DNA of 64,000 nucleotides from Protonemura montana (lineage: Eukaryota > Arthropoda > Insecta > Plecoptera > Nemouridae), in assembly GCA_947568835.1 (NCBI GenBank), contig OX387607.1, positions 7,883,201 through 7,947,200 of the forward strand. Direction: 5' to 3'. Shown here in pieces: positions 21,001-32,080 of the stretch. Position 1 is the first letter of the stretch; each line of letters begins with the position of its first letter. The position numbers were made by a program, and so were the translations under genes. Below the pieces are notes generated by a model that saw only the letters and a list, made by a program, of their open reading frames with translations, was not told the DNA's origin and did no database searches.

Positions 21001-23183
21001 ACTGAGAACGTTCCGTTCTAACCAACAGGTCTGCGCAAATTCCGGCGGCAGATGACCATCGAGGAACAGATCCAGAAAGCGTCAGCGTCAGAGACGGAGA
21101 CAGCGGCACCTGTTGAGGCTGACGAGTTGGACGACATCGATCGAGTTCGTGACGACCTACAGTCTACCAAGCAGATGCTGGCGCTCGAGCTCAGGAATCG
21201 AGAAGCAGTTGAGAGAGAAAACAAGAAGTTGCTGGTACGGCCATACATACTTTTCCTTTCCTACTTTACATACTTCCCCTCATACCATTTTTAGTACTTT
21301 TGGTTCGCCGAAAACTCATTCCTTAGCATAAATATTCCCAAGCAAATAATTGCTACAAACATCGGCCTAACTGGATGTTTTGATAAAAATTTTGATGAAA
21401 GAATGTATGAACATTTTTTAAATCAAGAATTGGTTATCAAACTTGCTGGCCCATTTTGCTGAAAAATGCTTGGGTTCTAAGTTCAAAACTCAAAAGATCC
21501 CTTGATTATGTAATCAAAACCAGAGCAGACGTTTGGCTGGCTGAGCGTGATCAAACACAAAGAAAAAACACACATTTGTGTTTTTTTAACAGAGTCACGA
21601 GCCACTTGCTACGTTCATCAAACACAATTCTAGCTATAGGTAACAGCAAATTATTGAGTCTGAAAGCATGCTAATGAACCGAGTATCAACCGATTCGTTC
21701 TAGGCCCGCCTGCTGAACCTGGAGGTTGACTTGGAAAAGGAACGGAACGCAAAGCAGTCTGAGCAGACTCCGCAGAGCCAGCGGCTGGAAGACGAACAGG
21801 CAGCCGCCAAGCTCAAGGCTGAACTGACGCACGCGCAAGAGGCGGCCGACGAGATGGAGACAAAGTATCACGACACCGTAGGACAGCTCGACATGACCAA
21901 GGGGGAACTCGAGGACTTGCAGCGTAAGAACCAGATACTGGAGCGGAGGCTGGCCAACTACGCCAACAGGGTAAGTGGTTTGGGTGGGTTGCACTTTTGT
22001 CAAGAAATGAGATTCGATTGTGCAATGCGCTCCCAGAATAGTATTATTTTCATTGTATTATGTTCGATAATTCCAATCTATTTGGGTAAAAATACTCAAG
22101 AACGGCTGTCCGAATTCCCAAGCGTAAATTGCTGTCACCAATTCTGAAAGGTCTACGATCGAGCCCAAAATAAAAGAAAAATCTCGTTTGTAGCTATTCT
22201 AATAGTAAAAATGCTTTATAATTCTCAAACAATGTACTTTTATAAATCTAATTGACAAAAATAAACTTCTAATTCAAAATACATTCTCAAGCTTATGACA
22301 ACAACAGGCTAGTTTGAAGGTACCATGCACAATGTTGCAAAGAAAGTGAAATGTTTCTGGAATTCAAAACTAACAGCTTCTAAATCCTTTAACTCACAAT
22401 GCTTCACGATGCAAGCAAGTTATTTAGCTCATTGAGCCAAAGCTAAGAACTTAACATTTCCAGGACGAGCAGCCGCTAACCAAGCAACCGTCTGCCAAAA
22501 GACTCGCCGCTGCCAAATCAAACAGCACAATCGCCGTCGGCAAACAGCCACCTCCCCCTGAAGAGGATGACGAGTCGGAGTATGAGGAGGAATCAGAAAC
22601 CGAGACAGAAGGTGACAGCTCTGATGAGGAAGACCAAGAAGCCGTGCAAGAACGCAGAGCGTTGCGAGAACTTAAGCTGCTTAACACGAAGCTGGCATCC
22701 TTCAAACAGAAAGAGGAGATGGCACGTAAGGAAAGGGTCTCGCTGAGAGATCAGCTCAAAAAGCTGACAAAAACGTTGAAGGAAGAGAAAAAGAAATACA
22801 AAGTGCTTCAGAAGGAGGTAGACAGCATGGCAAACGTATTAAAAGAGGATGGAAGCATGGCTTGCGTATTGCGAGAATTAAATGATGATGACGATGAGGA
22901 TGAGGATGAAGAGGAAGAAGAGTCAGAGAGCGAATCGGAGAGTAGTGAAGAGTCGGAAGATGAGAGTGACGGAGATTTGCCACCGGAGGCGTCGGCGGAT
23001 GCTAAGAAGGGCAATCTTAATAAACGAGTGAAGCAGCACGAGAATACACTGGCTGTTTTAAAGAAGGGCAACTACATGCTTAAAACAAATGTGGACAGAT
23101 TGAAGGATGATCTCTTTAAACAAAAAGAGATGGCTATAACGCTGCAAGAAGACTTGAATTCAGTGCTGGCTGAACTTGGCTGA
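18084..23183 (+). CDS. sals: SALS-like tandem WH2-domain sarcomeric actin protein
   Basis: Exons: 18084-18252, 18769-19091, 19448-19646, 19994-20202, 20681-20795, 21029-21234, 21704-21970, 22464-23183; 735 aa. Visible order: a basic, Ala/Pro-rich N-terminus (TFRPPWVKEG); a Lys/Glu-rich stretch; a polyproline tract at about 209-229, a likely profilin site; WH2-1 at about 264-291 (WSVMMKEIETKRKL, then NDRSAP); WH2-2 at about 309-337 (ILLDQIQSGVRLKPTK, then NDRSKP); long coiled coils from about 345 onward, interrupted by two strongly acidic Asp/Glu/Ser stretches in the last exon. Proline-rich plus tandem WH2 plus coiled coil is the architecture of Drosophila SALS, which promotes actin filament elongation at sarcomeric pointed ends. 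The acceptor of exon 4 (TTTCCGAG, 19993) is weak but is the only one found that keeps frame. Espin/forked or leiomodin-like proteins were alternatives. Confidence 0.78.
18524..18605 (+). mobile_element. Fragment of the 5S-related SINE-like repeat
   Basis: GCGGTCACCCACCCATC followed by GTGTTGCTGAACTTCCC matches the 5S-like end of the repeat in the same orientation as at 11735-11790. It is an isolated piece within SALS intron 1. Confidence 0.45.
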
Positions 23184-24026
23184 TGCTGTGGTTGTTGTGT
23201 GACTTCCAAGCATAAACCAGAATCGAGTGACGGACCGGTGAGATCGGAGAGCCAGAGAAAGGTTTTCATAAGCTTTGCTGTTTCAGATGCTAAGACTAAA
23301 AGGATTTTGGGACTCTGTTGTTCCCAAGTACAGCTGTGTTATCATAATATTGCTTTGTCCTAAGCTGAATAGAATATAGAAACATGTAAAGAATGCATAA
23401 TGTTATTATCTATGGTCAGGTACAGTATACAAAGTTGTAAAATGTACAACTACAAGGCATTCTTCTGATAATTGAACTGTACATAATTGCTATTGTGATG
23501 TTTAAAATTTCTTACCAATTATGTTTAAAGATACTATCTGATAGTCTAGGAATTCAAGATGAAACAAGAGTGTACTTTATTAGTAGCAAGTAGAAGGTTT
23601 TAGAATGGTTGTAGAGGTTAGTGCCTGCAGCAAACAAATATTTGTAACATAATATTATAATTATTATTGTACCGTTTTGAAATCTTACTTATTGATGATT
23701 CCTTCGTAACAAGCTCCTTTCAATTTTTTCATTTACACTTAGTCATAGTTCATTACGTCCACGACACAAAAACAACCACAGCTAAACGGTCTTTAGATAA
23801 ACTTTGTTTTCAACAATTTGTCGTTTCGAGTTTTGAAGTTTGAAATGTCACTATGGCAACGAATACCCTTCTCACGCATGCGCGTGATCTGTGACCTCGT
23901 GCTGTCAGAATGAAAATAAAACAGCTGTTCTCTGCGAGTGCTGTCTCGTTATTTCGACGTCCGCTGCACTACACTTGCTAGTGTTTTGTTAGACGTTAAA
24001 TTGTATCTGGAACCCAAGAACTAAAA
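23184..24026. other. SALS 3' UTR and UQCR10 promoter region
   Basis: AT-rich 3' UTR sequence without a canonical AATAAA that I could find, followed near 23870-24000 by a more GC-rich stretch that should hold the UQCR10 promoter. No coding signal. Confidence 0.5.
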
Positions 24027-24353
24027 ATGTCTGGAATCGCCAACCAGCTGTACCAAGGGCTGTTTAAAAGAACTTCCACGTTCGCTCTCACCGTAATGTT
24101 CGGTGCGTTCTTCTTTGAACGGGCTTTCGATCTAGGCTCCGACATGATTTTCGACACAATCAACAAGGGGGTAGGTTTATGAGGTTTATGGTTACATATA
24201 TTCTAAAGTTGCTTATGATCTTAAGTTGTTGGGGTACTGCAACAACCTTTAGTTGCTATCAACCCTAGTTGCTACCAAAATTCTCAACTAAATATCATTT
24301 TACAGAAACTGTGGGAGCACATCAAGGACAAATATGAAGTGCCAGAAGAATGA
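24027..24353 (+). CDS. UQCR10: Cytochrome b-c1 complex subunit 9 (UQCR10/QCR9)
   Basis: Two exons, 24027-24170 and 24306-24353, joined in phase 0; 63 aa, equal to the usual family length. The family signature is clear: FKRTSTFALTVMFGAFFFER followed by AFDLGSD, and KLWEHIKDKYE at the end. One transmembrane segment covers about 18-34. The protein is a small inner-membrane subunit of mitochondrial complex III that helps hold the Rieske protein and cytochrome c1. The ATG context AAAAATGTC is good and there is no cleavable presequence, as expected for this subunit. Confidence 0.96.
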
Positions 24354-24521
24354 TCATTTGGCTTCTTTCATAGCTTTCAATCAACATTCTCAATTTGTCA
24401 GGGATGTAGTAACCAAATCTGTAGCTGCTGTCGTTGTCTATTCTATGTATATAACATTGCATTTACTACATTAAACATGTAACACCTATCAACTGTTTTA
24501 TTATATTATTTTACTGCATAA

Positions 24522-24527
24522 AATAAA
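24522..24527 (+). terminator. Polyadenylation signal of UQCR10
   Basis: AATAAA 168 bases after the stop codon, in a GCATAAAATAAAAGC context. Confidence 0.55.
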
Positions 24528-26176
24528 AGCTACAGAGCTCAATCGTAAGATTTGGTACAATCCTCTAACAGTATCGAAGAATTTTTGGTTTTAGGTATCT
24601 CTTTAGTGAGGGATCGTTCTGAAATGGCAGGGCGAACCCTGCATATATTATTAGCAAGGCCCTTGCTAAGGAACCACTTAATTCACATACATCTTCAGCC
24701 ATGGACTCTATAAGCCCTTGAAAAGTCCCTATTACCATTTGTTTGTATTTTGGTGCTTGGGAGCAGATTCATAAGGGGTTGAAAGTTTTCCAAAACTGTT
24801 GATGTGTTAAGTAGATACTTATAGCTGATGGAATACACTCGAAGGTGGAATGCCCAGTATATTCTGTCCTGCAAAGACGGGTAATCATGTGCATAACTTA
24901 AAAATGAACCAACAACTCTGTTAATTGTTAGAGACCATTTAATGGTGATGTTGTACAACAACTAAGGAACATTTCAAAAAAACTTGCCAATCAAACTTAA
25001 AATCACACTTGAGTTGGCCCAGATTTACTGGTGCCATTTAAATAGGCTATATTACCATATAAGCTGAAATAAAATAAAAAAACTACTGACTTATGCACCA
25101 CATCATATTACTGAATGCAAATATACTTATTTTTAACTTACATTTCAACTGAAACCATTGTTAAAAATTTCTATAGAAACATCTTTGCTTGGAAAAAAAG
25201 CATAATAATCCAAACATCCTTGACCGAACTCAAATTTCATTTCAATAGATCAACAGCCCCTCTCAGACTTAGCAAAAAGTATTAAAGGTACCTACTAATA
25301 TCAAACACGTAATTATAAGTAATATCCATGGATCTCAAAAACAAGATGAATAATATATATATAATGGGCTACGATGAAAATTGAATACCAGAAAAATTGA
25401 AAATAAGAGAGATTTAAATGGGCGGTTACACTGGTCACACCAACTGGAGTCCATCCATCGGGCAGTTGCGGCTTGAAGGACATTTTGCCGATTGACTCAG
25501 ATGCGCGGTTCCATGTTACGCTGCCTCGGTTTTGTCACTGAGGTGGGAGAGGCGCGCGATACTTCTTCGGAGACTTCACCTGGAAGCGTTCACAGCGATG
25601 GATCACTTGTCTGGTTTTGCGAAATCCCTAGCAACCATAGCCTATTGGACTCTTAGACCCAATCAACTTGGTTCATAACAAGATATAAGTGCCAAAAGAC
25701 AAATAATTGGGGAAAAAAGGTAAGTTGCATTTCCTACTTTTCTCTTCCCCAGTTTGTAAATTTAGAATTAATTAATTAAGAAAACACCACATCCATTTTG
25801 GGCTATCGGCTGACTGCCAAACTTAAATTTGATTCGCTCAGTGGATAGCATTCTTCTGAAGCAGGTAACATGATAAAGACTAAAGCTGAATATCACACCA
25901 CAAAATGCAAAATATGTTAGTCTAAGTTACAGTTCAAAATACAATTGGAAAAACCAGGTTCTTGAACAGAACAAAGATCTAATTTTTGTTCATCACACAA
26001 GGAGGCTGACAAGCCTGATGAGGGATGGCCAAAAAATCCCGAAGCGCAAAACACTCCACATAAAAGTATATACCAGACTGCAAAGGTCTGAAAAATGGAA
26101 AGTCGATAAGTAGTTTTTAAGAATGTCCCTCAAATGATGAAAAGTCTCAACTTACCCAAAAATGTAATTTAATGGT

Positions 26177-26201
26177 ACCGTTGAGTGTGACACTCAACGG
26201 T
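26177..26201. repeat. Perfect 25-base palindrome
   Basis: ACCGTTGAGTGT, one G, then its exact reverse complement. It sits about 114 bases beyond the TRAFD1 stop codon, next to a variant poly(A) signal (ATTAAA on the minus strand, 26168-26173), so it would be in the 3' UTR or at the 3' end of that transcript. Confidence 0.8.
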
Positions 26202-26314
26202 GTTACTAATAGTCATTTTAAGAATTCATTATTTGACCAGAATTTTAAGGCAGTTGTGTTAAGCCAACTAATTTGAAACCTCGTCTCAAATCAGCGATAT
26301 GATTGGCCTAGTAA

Positions 26315-29300
26315 TTAGTATAGGTTAGGTAGGTACACACGGAATGGCACGCGGGTCCCTGCCTTCTGTTTGGGCACAGCGCCCGTAGAAGTCACGTGCC
26401 GGCTCATTCCGCTTGCCAGGCCAGAGTTGGAATCGCGGAGCAGGCCTGAAACATTGAAAACCATGAGTCATCGACTGTCTAAGAGAGATAACGCACCAAA
26501 ATAAATTGGCATAAAATTAAAGTATTGGCAAATGCTGTGCAAGACATTGCTGTGCAAGACAAGTGATTTTGGCGACAACACTTCTTTGGGTTGAGTGGTT
26601 GTTTTCAGAGCCATGGTTTGATGTTATTATGTGTTTTTCGGATATGCTCTGCATTAAGGGCTGCAAACCTCTTCAATGCAGAGCATATCCAAAAAACACA
26701 TCATAACAACACTTCTTTTACATTTAAGATAAATTGTGGTAACTAACAGCAGAGAAACTGTAATAAATTTTATTAGGCTAGCTTCTCTGGAAAAATTAGG
26801 GAGCAAACAGAGGTTACATTGGTCTGGAAAGGATAATGGATTGGGGTATAAAATGGAGGAAGTGGGCTTGACTGTATTGCAAAGAAATTCACTTGCCTTG
26901 CACGGGCGTGATGTTGGCGATAGGTCTGCCAGGTGCCACATTCTGCTGCTTGCGTGGTTCCCTCGCAGGTAGGCCAAGCTCGTTGACGCGGACGTCGCGC
27001 AGAGTTTCACACACTGACTGGTGCGAGAGCAGAGCATGTGGAGGGTACATGCCTACAACAAGGGCACAAACTCATCAGCACAAGAATTCGTTGGCGCAAA
27101 TGCCAACAAGAATTCTGTTCTGAACCTAAAAACCTTGTGATGAAAGGAGTACTTAGAATTAAATATTTGCATCTCTAGTATTTTCAGGGGCACGTTTTCA
27201 TGGATTGGACCTGTCTATATACTGAATCACAGGCTGAAAGATTGCTGTACGAAAGAGAAATAAAACCCACACGATTGCAAGGAACCACATCAGCACCCTG
27301 AACTTAGTACAATAAAATCCAGTCATATCGAAGGTTTATCGTTAGACCAACCTCCACACAGCTCGCAAGGCAGTCCTGCGTCTGGCTTGAAGCAGGCGAG
27401 GTCCGGGCGGCAGCCGGTCTCGTGCACCACCAGCTGGTCAGCCGGCACCATGGCTTCACAGAACTCGCACGGTAGAGCGACCATCTCGCCACTCACGTCC
27501 AGGCCGCGCAACATGGACACGGCTGCATGGTAGGGACTCGACTCTGCCACCAGGTCTGGGTCTTCTAAGGAAGGTGAGGCGTTTAGTGCCATGGAATTGT
27601 GTTGCAAAAACCAAGGACTGCATTTGTTATGGAAGTATTGGATTTGTAGTTTATTGCCAGAGTTTCAGCGCTTAAGTTCAAATGTCTTGTCAAATAATAT
27701 CAACCGATAAATACTATACCGACGAAAACGATGGTCGCTCAGAGGTAGGGTCACTGTCATTTCTATTGTTAAGAATTTTAATTTTGTTAATTTTTGCAGA
27801 TTACTAGCATAAGAGACTTTATGATGGTTTTTAGACTCATGTCTACTTGATTTATCCTGAGCACTAGTTTTAAGAAAAACTATTTGAAATGGGTTTTGAA
27901 TGCTAAGTAAAGGGCTACTAAATTTCCCGACGTTTCGTAACATGTTTCGTATCATGCTACTTCTTCAAGGGTTATCCTTATCAAGGACTGCTCTAACCCT
28001 TGAAGAAGTAGCTAGTAGGTACATGTTACGAAACGTCGGGAAATTTAGTAGCCCTTTACTTAGCATTCAAAACCCATTTCAAATAGTTTTTCTTATCGCA
28101 TAAGAGACTGTTTTCTGCTCAATTTATCAATTTAATATTAATGTAGGTTGTAATTATTTAATTTTGGGGTTTATTCAAAGTACAGCTTTCAGTTTCATTG
28201 GGTGTCCTGGGAGGCTAGTTTTCTTAGTAGAAAGTTTAACATAACTATCACCCTAATTATGGAAGTTTCTTAGATCAAACAACCAGTTAGGGTTCCCATG
28301 GTGAAGGGAAGAATTTGGCATCAAGTTTTGATTTAATTAAAAAAAGTAGAGACAGAAAGATATGCTTTAACCAACACCAAATAATGAATGACTCACAAGT
28401 CATAGCATATACATACATTCTGTATTCCAAGCACATAATCCTCCTGATACCATGGAAATGCATTGAAGTTTATTTCTTTCCGACTTTATCTTGAATGTAT
28501 CTAATCAATGTCGATATCTTACTCACTACATTGCAATTTTTCTACACAGCAATGTGGCAAATTGAAAGGCCTAGGAACGATATAACCATGCAATGCCATC
28601 CTGATTAACAATGAGCCCAAAAACAATGATGTTTTGGGCCAAATATTGAAGAAATTGTTGGGAGCTGTAAAATACATGTACGTACATAGATGGAGTTGTT
28701 TCTTTTCACAACTTTGGAGTTAAAATACAAACTGCATTCCCTGCAATACTACTTGGCAATACCTTTCTTTATGGTTGGTTTGTTGAGGGCTTTTGGAACG
28801 ATGGTGGCTTCCGAACTGTTGACTTGAGGCATATCATTTGTGCGTTTACTCGGAGACAGGCGATTAGATGAGTTGGGTCGAAAGATGATATCTTGTTCCG
28901 AGTTCATCACCTTCCTTCGACGGCTCAAATCGTTCAACAAGCTTGCTGATTGCAGAGGTTTGTTCCAGGATGCAGTAGGTCCAGGCTCTAAAATAAACAA
29001 AAATGTAAATCCAATCAGCACAGGAGATCTAGTTGAAGTTCAATAATCATGATACCAAAATTACCAACCATCTTCCAGCTTCAGGAAGTTGTGATTCGAG
29101 TCCAAATGAAGTTGCTTGTACTTGAGCATAACAAACTCTCCACATTCGCTGCACTTTTCCGTGCGACTGCCACAATAATTTTCGTGTTCCGCAATATGCT
29201 TGGCTTCCGTATCAATTTCGCAGTAACTGCAACACATTGCTCGCAGAGAACACGACGTTTTCAAATGATCGGCCAACTTCATCTTTTCAAGTTGCTGTCC

Positions 29301-29586
29301 GCAAGCTGTGCACTCTACGGCTACATGCATCTTGGCATTGTGGGCAGCGAACTCAACCAGTGGTATAGGCTCATCACACTTCGTGCAAAGTGCCAGGTTT
29401 CGTTGACAGTGGACATTGTGCATAACAAAATTGGCGGCAGGCACATTTCGTTTACTGAAAATAAATTGTATATTTACTGCCAAATGTAAGCTTGAGAGAA
29501 AAATTGTGATCTTTCTGTGAAAAATAAGCAAAGTAATTCAGTGCTTACCAGTTCGAACAGAACTTGAGGAGGACTTCATCACCCAT
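26315..29586 (-). CDS. TRAFD1: TRAF-type zinc finger protein, TRAFD1 (FLN29) type
   Basis: Exons (minus): 29586-29549, 29454-29069, 28987-28763, 27564-27352, 27052-26897, 26445-26315; 382 aa, shorter than human TRAFD1 (about 580). An N-terminal array of Cys/His zinc fingers covers about 10-140 (CKRNVPAANFVMHNVHCQRN, CTKCDEPIPL, HENYCGSRTEKCSEC), and a second Cys-rich block about 245-287 (LPCEFCEAMVP, LPCELCGG), matching the human LPCEFCEE block. Vertebrate TRAFD1 is a cytoplasmic negative-feedback regulator of Toll-like receptor and RIG-I signalling. The donor after 26897 is GCAAGT (a GC-AG intron); it keeps phase 1. The last exon is the least certain, since a downstream alternative near 25570 exists. 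Intron 27565-28762 carries a hairpin retroposon. Confidence 0.87.
26623..26707. repeat. Intronic hairpin, 33-bp arms and 19-base loop
   Basis: The left arm 26623-26655 and the right arm 26675-26707 are reverse complements at 31 of 33 positions (core GGATATGCTCTGCATT). It is in the TRAFD1 intron 26446-26896. The size is similar to a pre-miRNA stem, but a tiny MITE remnant is equally possible. Confidence 0.65.
27807..28109 (-). mobile_element. Hairpin retroposon, copy 1 (full length)
   Basis: The 279-bp body 27819-28097 is flanked by the perfect 12-bp duplication GCATAAGAGACT (27807-27818 and 28098-28109). Arms 27871-27944 and 28022-28095 are near-perfect inverted repeats, with a second inner inverted repeat (CTTCTTCAAGGGTTA and its complement) close to the centre. 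The single-copy tail lies at the left, so the element is in minus orientation. It sits in a TRAFD1 intron. Confidence 0.8.
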
Positions 29587-29942
29587 GTTGAAATAGAAAT
29601 TGTTACAGACTTCAAGTGGCCTAAGTTCGAATCTCACTCTTGAATTTCACACATCCCAATATCACCATCGAACAGATTCAGCCCATGAAACAAGGAAACG
29701 TGTGCAAGAGCGCAACGTTTCCACGAACAGGCGTATCGAAAGTACAAAGAGTTTGTTTACGATACTGAACGGCAGATAGATTTCGAGTGTAGCAGGCCCC
29801 CTACAGATGCTGCGCGCGCTTACGTCATAGGAGCGTCATGTTACGCTAGGTCGAACTGTCATCGGCGCAAATAACCCAAAGTTATAAATCATTTGTACCT
29901 AAACATTTGCTAGAAACTTCTTCTAGTACCACCCTTAAAATA
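29587..29942. promoter_or_regulatory. Divergent promoter region shared by TRAFD1 and MTFP1
   Basis: Only 356 bases separate the two start codons, which face away from each other, so both promoters and 5' UTRs must fit here. The middle part (about 29780-29850) is more GC-rich with several CG dinucleotides (GCTGCGCGCGCTTACGTC). I found no TATA box. Confidence 0.65.
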
Positions 29943-30968
29943 ATGGAACTGGGTAAACCGACTAAGGATGTTGATTTCTTTCGAGATACGCCAGCTCGAT
30001 ACCTTGGTAGGTATTTTATGGTCATTTTGCATCAGTTCAGTTCCTTTATTGTTGGCTTTGTTCATAGCCCACCCATGTTAACCAAACCCTTTAATTGACA
30101 TTTTAAGGATATTTTAATGAGGTTGGTGAGTCTTTTCGACCTCTCATACACGTCAACTGGGTTCGTCTCAGTTATGTTGTATCGAGTGCCTATGTACTTG
30201 CCGATACAGCCGACAAGTCCATAAAAATGAAGCAGGTACCTAAATCATTTAATCTCCTTCTGCAAAACGCTGTTTACACTGCTATGTTTTCTTATGCTTT
30301 TCGACAGTTATTCCAGCGAATTGTTTTCTATCTCATCCAATAGTTCAGATCTGCTTCTCAAATTAAAAAATAAATTATTAAATAAATAAATGAATATAAC
30401 CAAATACTCCATCCATGAAACATTAAAATACACAATACTTTCTCAGTAAATTTTACATGCATATTTTCTAAAAAAAATCCCATTGAGCTTGGAACTAGTT
30501 GAAATAAACTAAACATGTTTATGTGAATAGATTGCAGTTCTTTATCTTACTGCAGTTTTATTTTAACTTTTTATTGAAATTTCTTCCGTTCCAGTGTTGC
30601 CAATATTTCTCCTAAAAAGCATATGTGTACGGCCTTTGTTTCAGAATACACCTGGTAACGACAGCTATTGTTGGCGTAAAGTAATTGTAGCAGGAGTGGA
30701 TACGCTTATTTGGCAGAGTTTTGCATCTGTAATAATTCCAGGCCTTACAATTAACCGGCTCTGTGCTGGATCACTCTATGTCTTAAAAAAAACTACTAAG
30801 CTACCAAAGACTCCACGAAAATGGATAACAACAGCTATTGGACTTATTTCGATACCATTCATCATCAAACCAATTGATAGATTAGTGGATTATGCCATGG
30901 ATGACACATTTCGCAAATATGTTGTGGTCAAGCCGAAACCAGAATCAGAAAAAGCACCGGAATCCTAA
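29943..30968 (+). CDS. MTFP1: Mitochondrial fission process protein 1 (MTFP1/MTP18)
   Basis: Exons: 29943-30006, 30108-30235, 30645-30968; 171 aa, close to the human 166. The sequence is collinear with MTFP1: RDTPARYLGYFNEVGESFRP, then SSAYVLADTADK, VDTLIWQSFASVIIPGLTIN, and the PIDRLVDYAMDD block. Three to four hydrophobic segments fit a multi-pass inner-membrane protein. MTFP1 acts in mitochondrial division and inner-membrane integrity in vertebrates. The ATG at 29943 is used; the frame stays open upstream to 29907 but with no other ATG. Intron 2 (30236-30644) is AT-rich and empty. Confidence 0.94.
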
Positions 30969-32080
30969 ATTGTGATGACAAACAACTTCTTGAACACCTT
31001 ACACCAACCTGTTGTGTTCTGACAATATGATAGAGCATAGAAATGTACGTTAGCAACATTGTTATGATATTTGCATTTGTATACTGTTAACAACTTACCA
31101 GATAATATACTTTGGAAATTGTAATAACAATACCCATTGGTTTTTTACCACCCTGACGACCTTTTTTGGAGAGATACCATTCCATCAAATTTGTGTTAAA
31201 ATTTTAGTAATATTCTAGCTCTGCTCTAGTGTGCAATTTGCTAACGGAAGATACTTTTTAGATAATGCCAATGTCTCGTAATCACATTGGCACAAGATAT
31301 GCTGGAAATTTCAGTTGTTTAGCAGATGAGGCCAAAATACATGTTATCATTGTATTTGATTATTTTCTCTAAGGTATTTGCTTTCACTCAAATCTGCAGG
31401 TACTACAGGGGCTATGGGCAGAGGATTTTTTAGCATATTCAAAAATGTACTGCTAGTACCATTTAGTACTATCGGTTCATTCTAGCTCTTTATTTGGTCT
31501 CTTGATTTTTAAATAATTTCGATGGGTGGTCACTGACCACTTTTAGTGAAAAAAAGGTGAAACCTCAAAATAACAGCTAAAATTACGTGCTGGTGGATCA
31601 AAACCTTTGATCAAAACTAGCGGAAAACAATTTTAATGGCAAAATTACGTACTACCAGCACAACCCGTAGTGTACGTTGCTACCGCCAGAGCGCTGATTA
31701 TCTACAAGAGAAATTGAGTATAAACAGAGAGGCTGTCAGTCTGTGATGTAAATCGAAACTGAGCTCTTTCGTGTAAGTAAACTCGACTTAAGGAATACAC
31801 GTTAAACCCAGTTAATATGTCCTTGCAATATTGTATGCTTAGTACACTGCGTTGCTGCAAATAAGTAAATGGATCACATTTTATTGCCCTAGCCTTGATG
31901 GCATGTAAATCACCATGTTTATCACGTATGGGGTCCCTCCCACTTCTCTCCAGCTTCTGCTATTTCTAAACCAGATAAATTATGTTTATTTAATTTCAGT
32001 GATGTCATCATTTGGGTGTCTTCCTTTGAGTCTATCAACAATATGAGTATCGTTTTTCTTGCTTCCTCTCTGAAAATGTG
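30969..32080. other. MTFP1 3' UTR and TBC1D10 5' region
   Basis: No gene seen. It is mostly AT-rich. A TCAGT motif at 31736-31740 is a possible initiator, but the nearest TATAAA (31719-31724) is too close to act as its TATA box. Confidence 0.45.

Larger units (their letters stand above)
24354..26314. other. UQCR10 3' UTR and the tail-to-tail interval with TRAFD1
   Basis: No gene that I can support. The segment 25420-25620 is less AT-rich. On the minus strand it reads VKSPKKYRAPLPPQ before a stop, directly after a CTTCCAG at the acceptor position, which could be an alternative last exon of the TRAFD1-like gene. It also holds an ATG reading MSFKPQLPDGWTPVG. Neither is proven. Confidence 0.4.

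Noticed and set aside
29907..29942. N-terminal extension of MTFP1
   Set aside because: The extension would need a TTG start; the ATG at 29943 gives the length typical of the family.
31719..31740. TATA plus TCAGT promoter for TBC1D10
   Set aside because: The two motifs are only about 19 bases apart, too close for TATA-directed initiation at that TCAGT.
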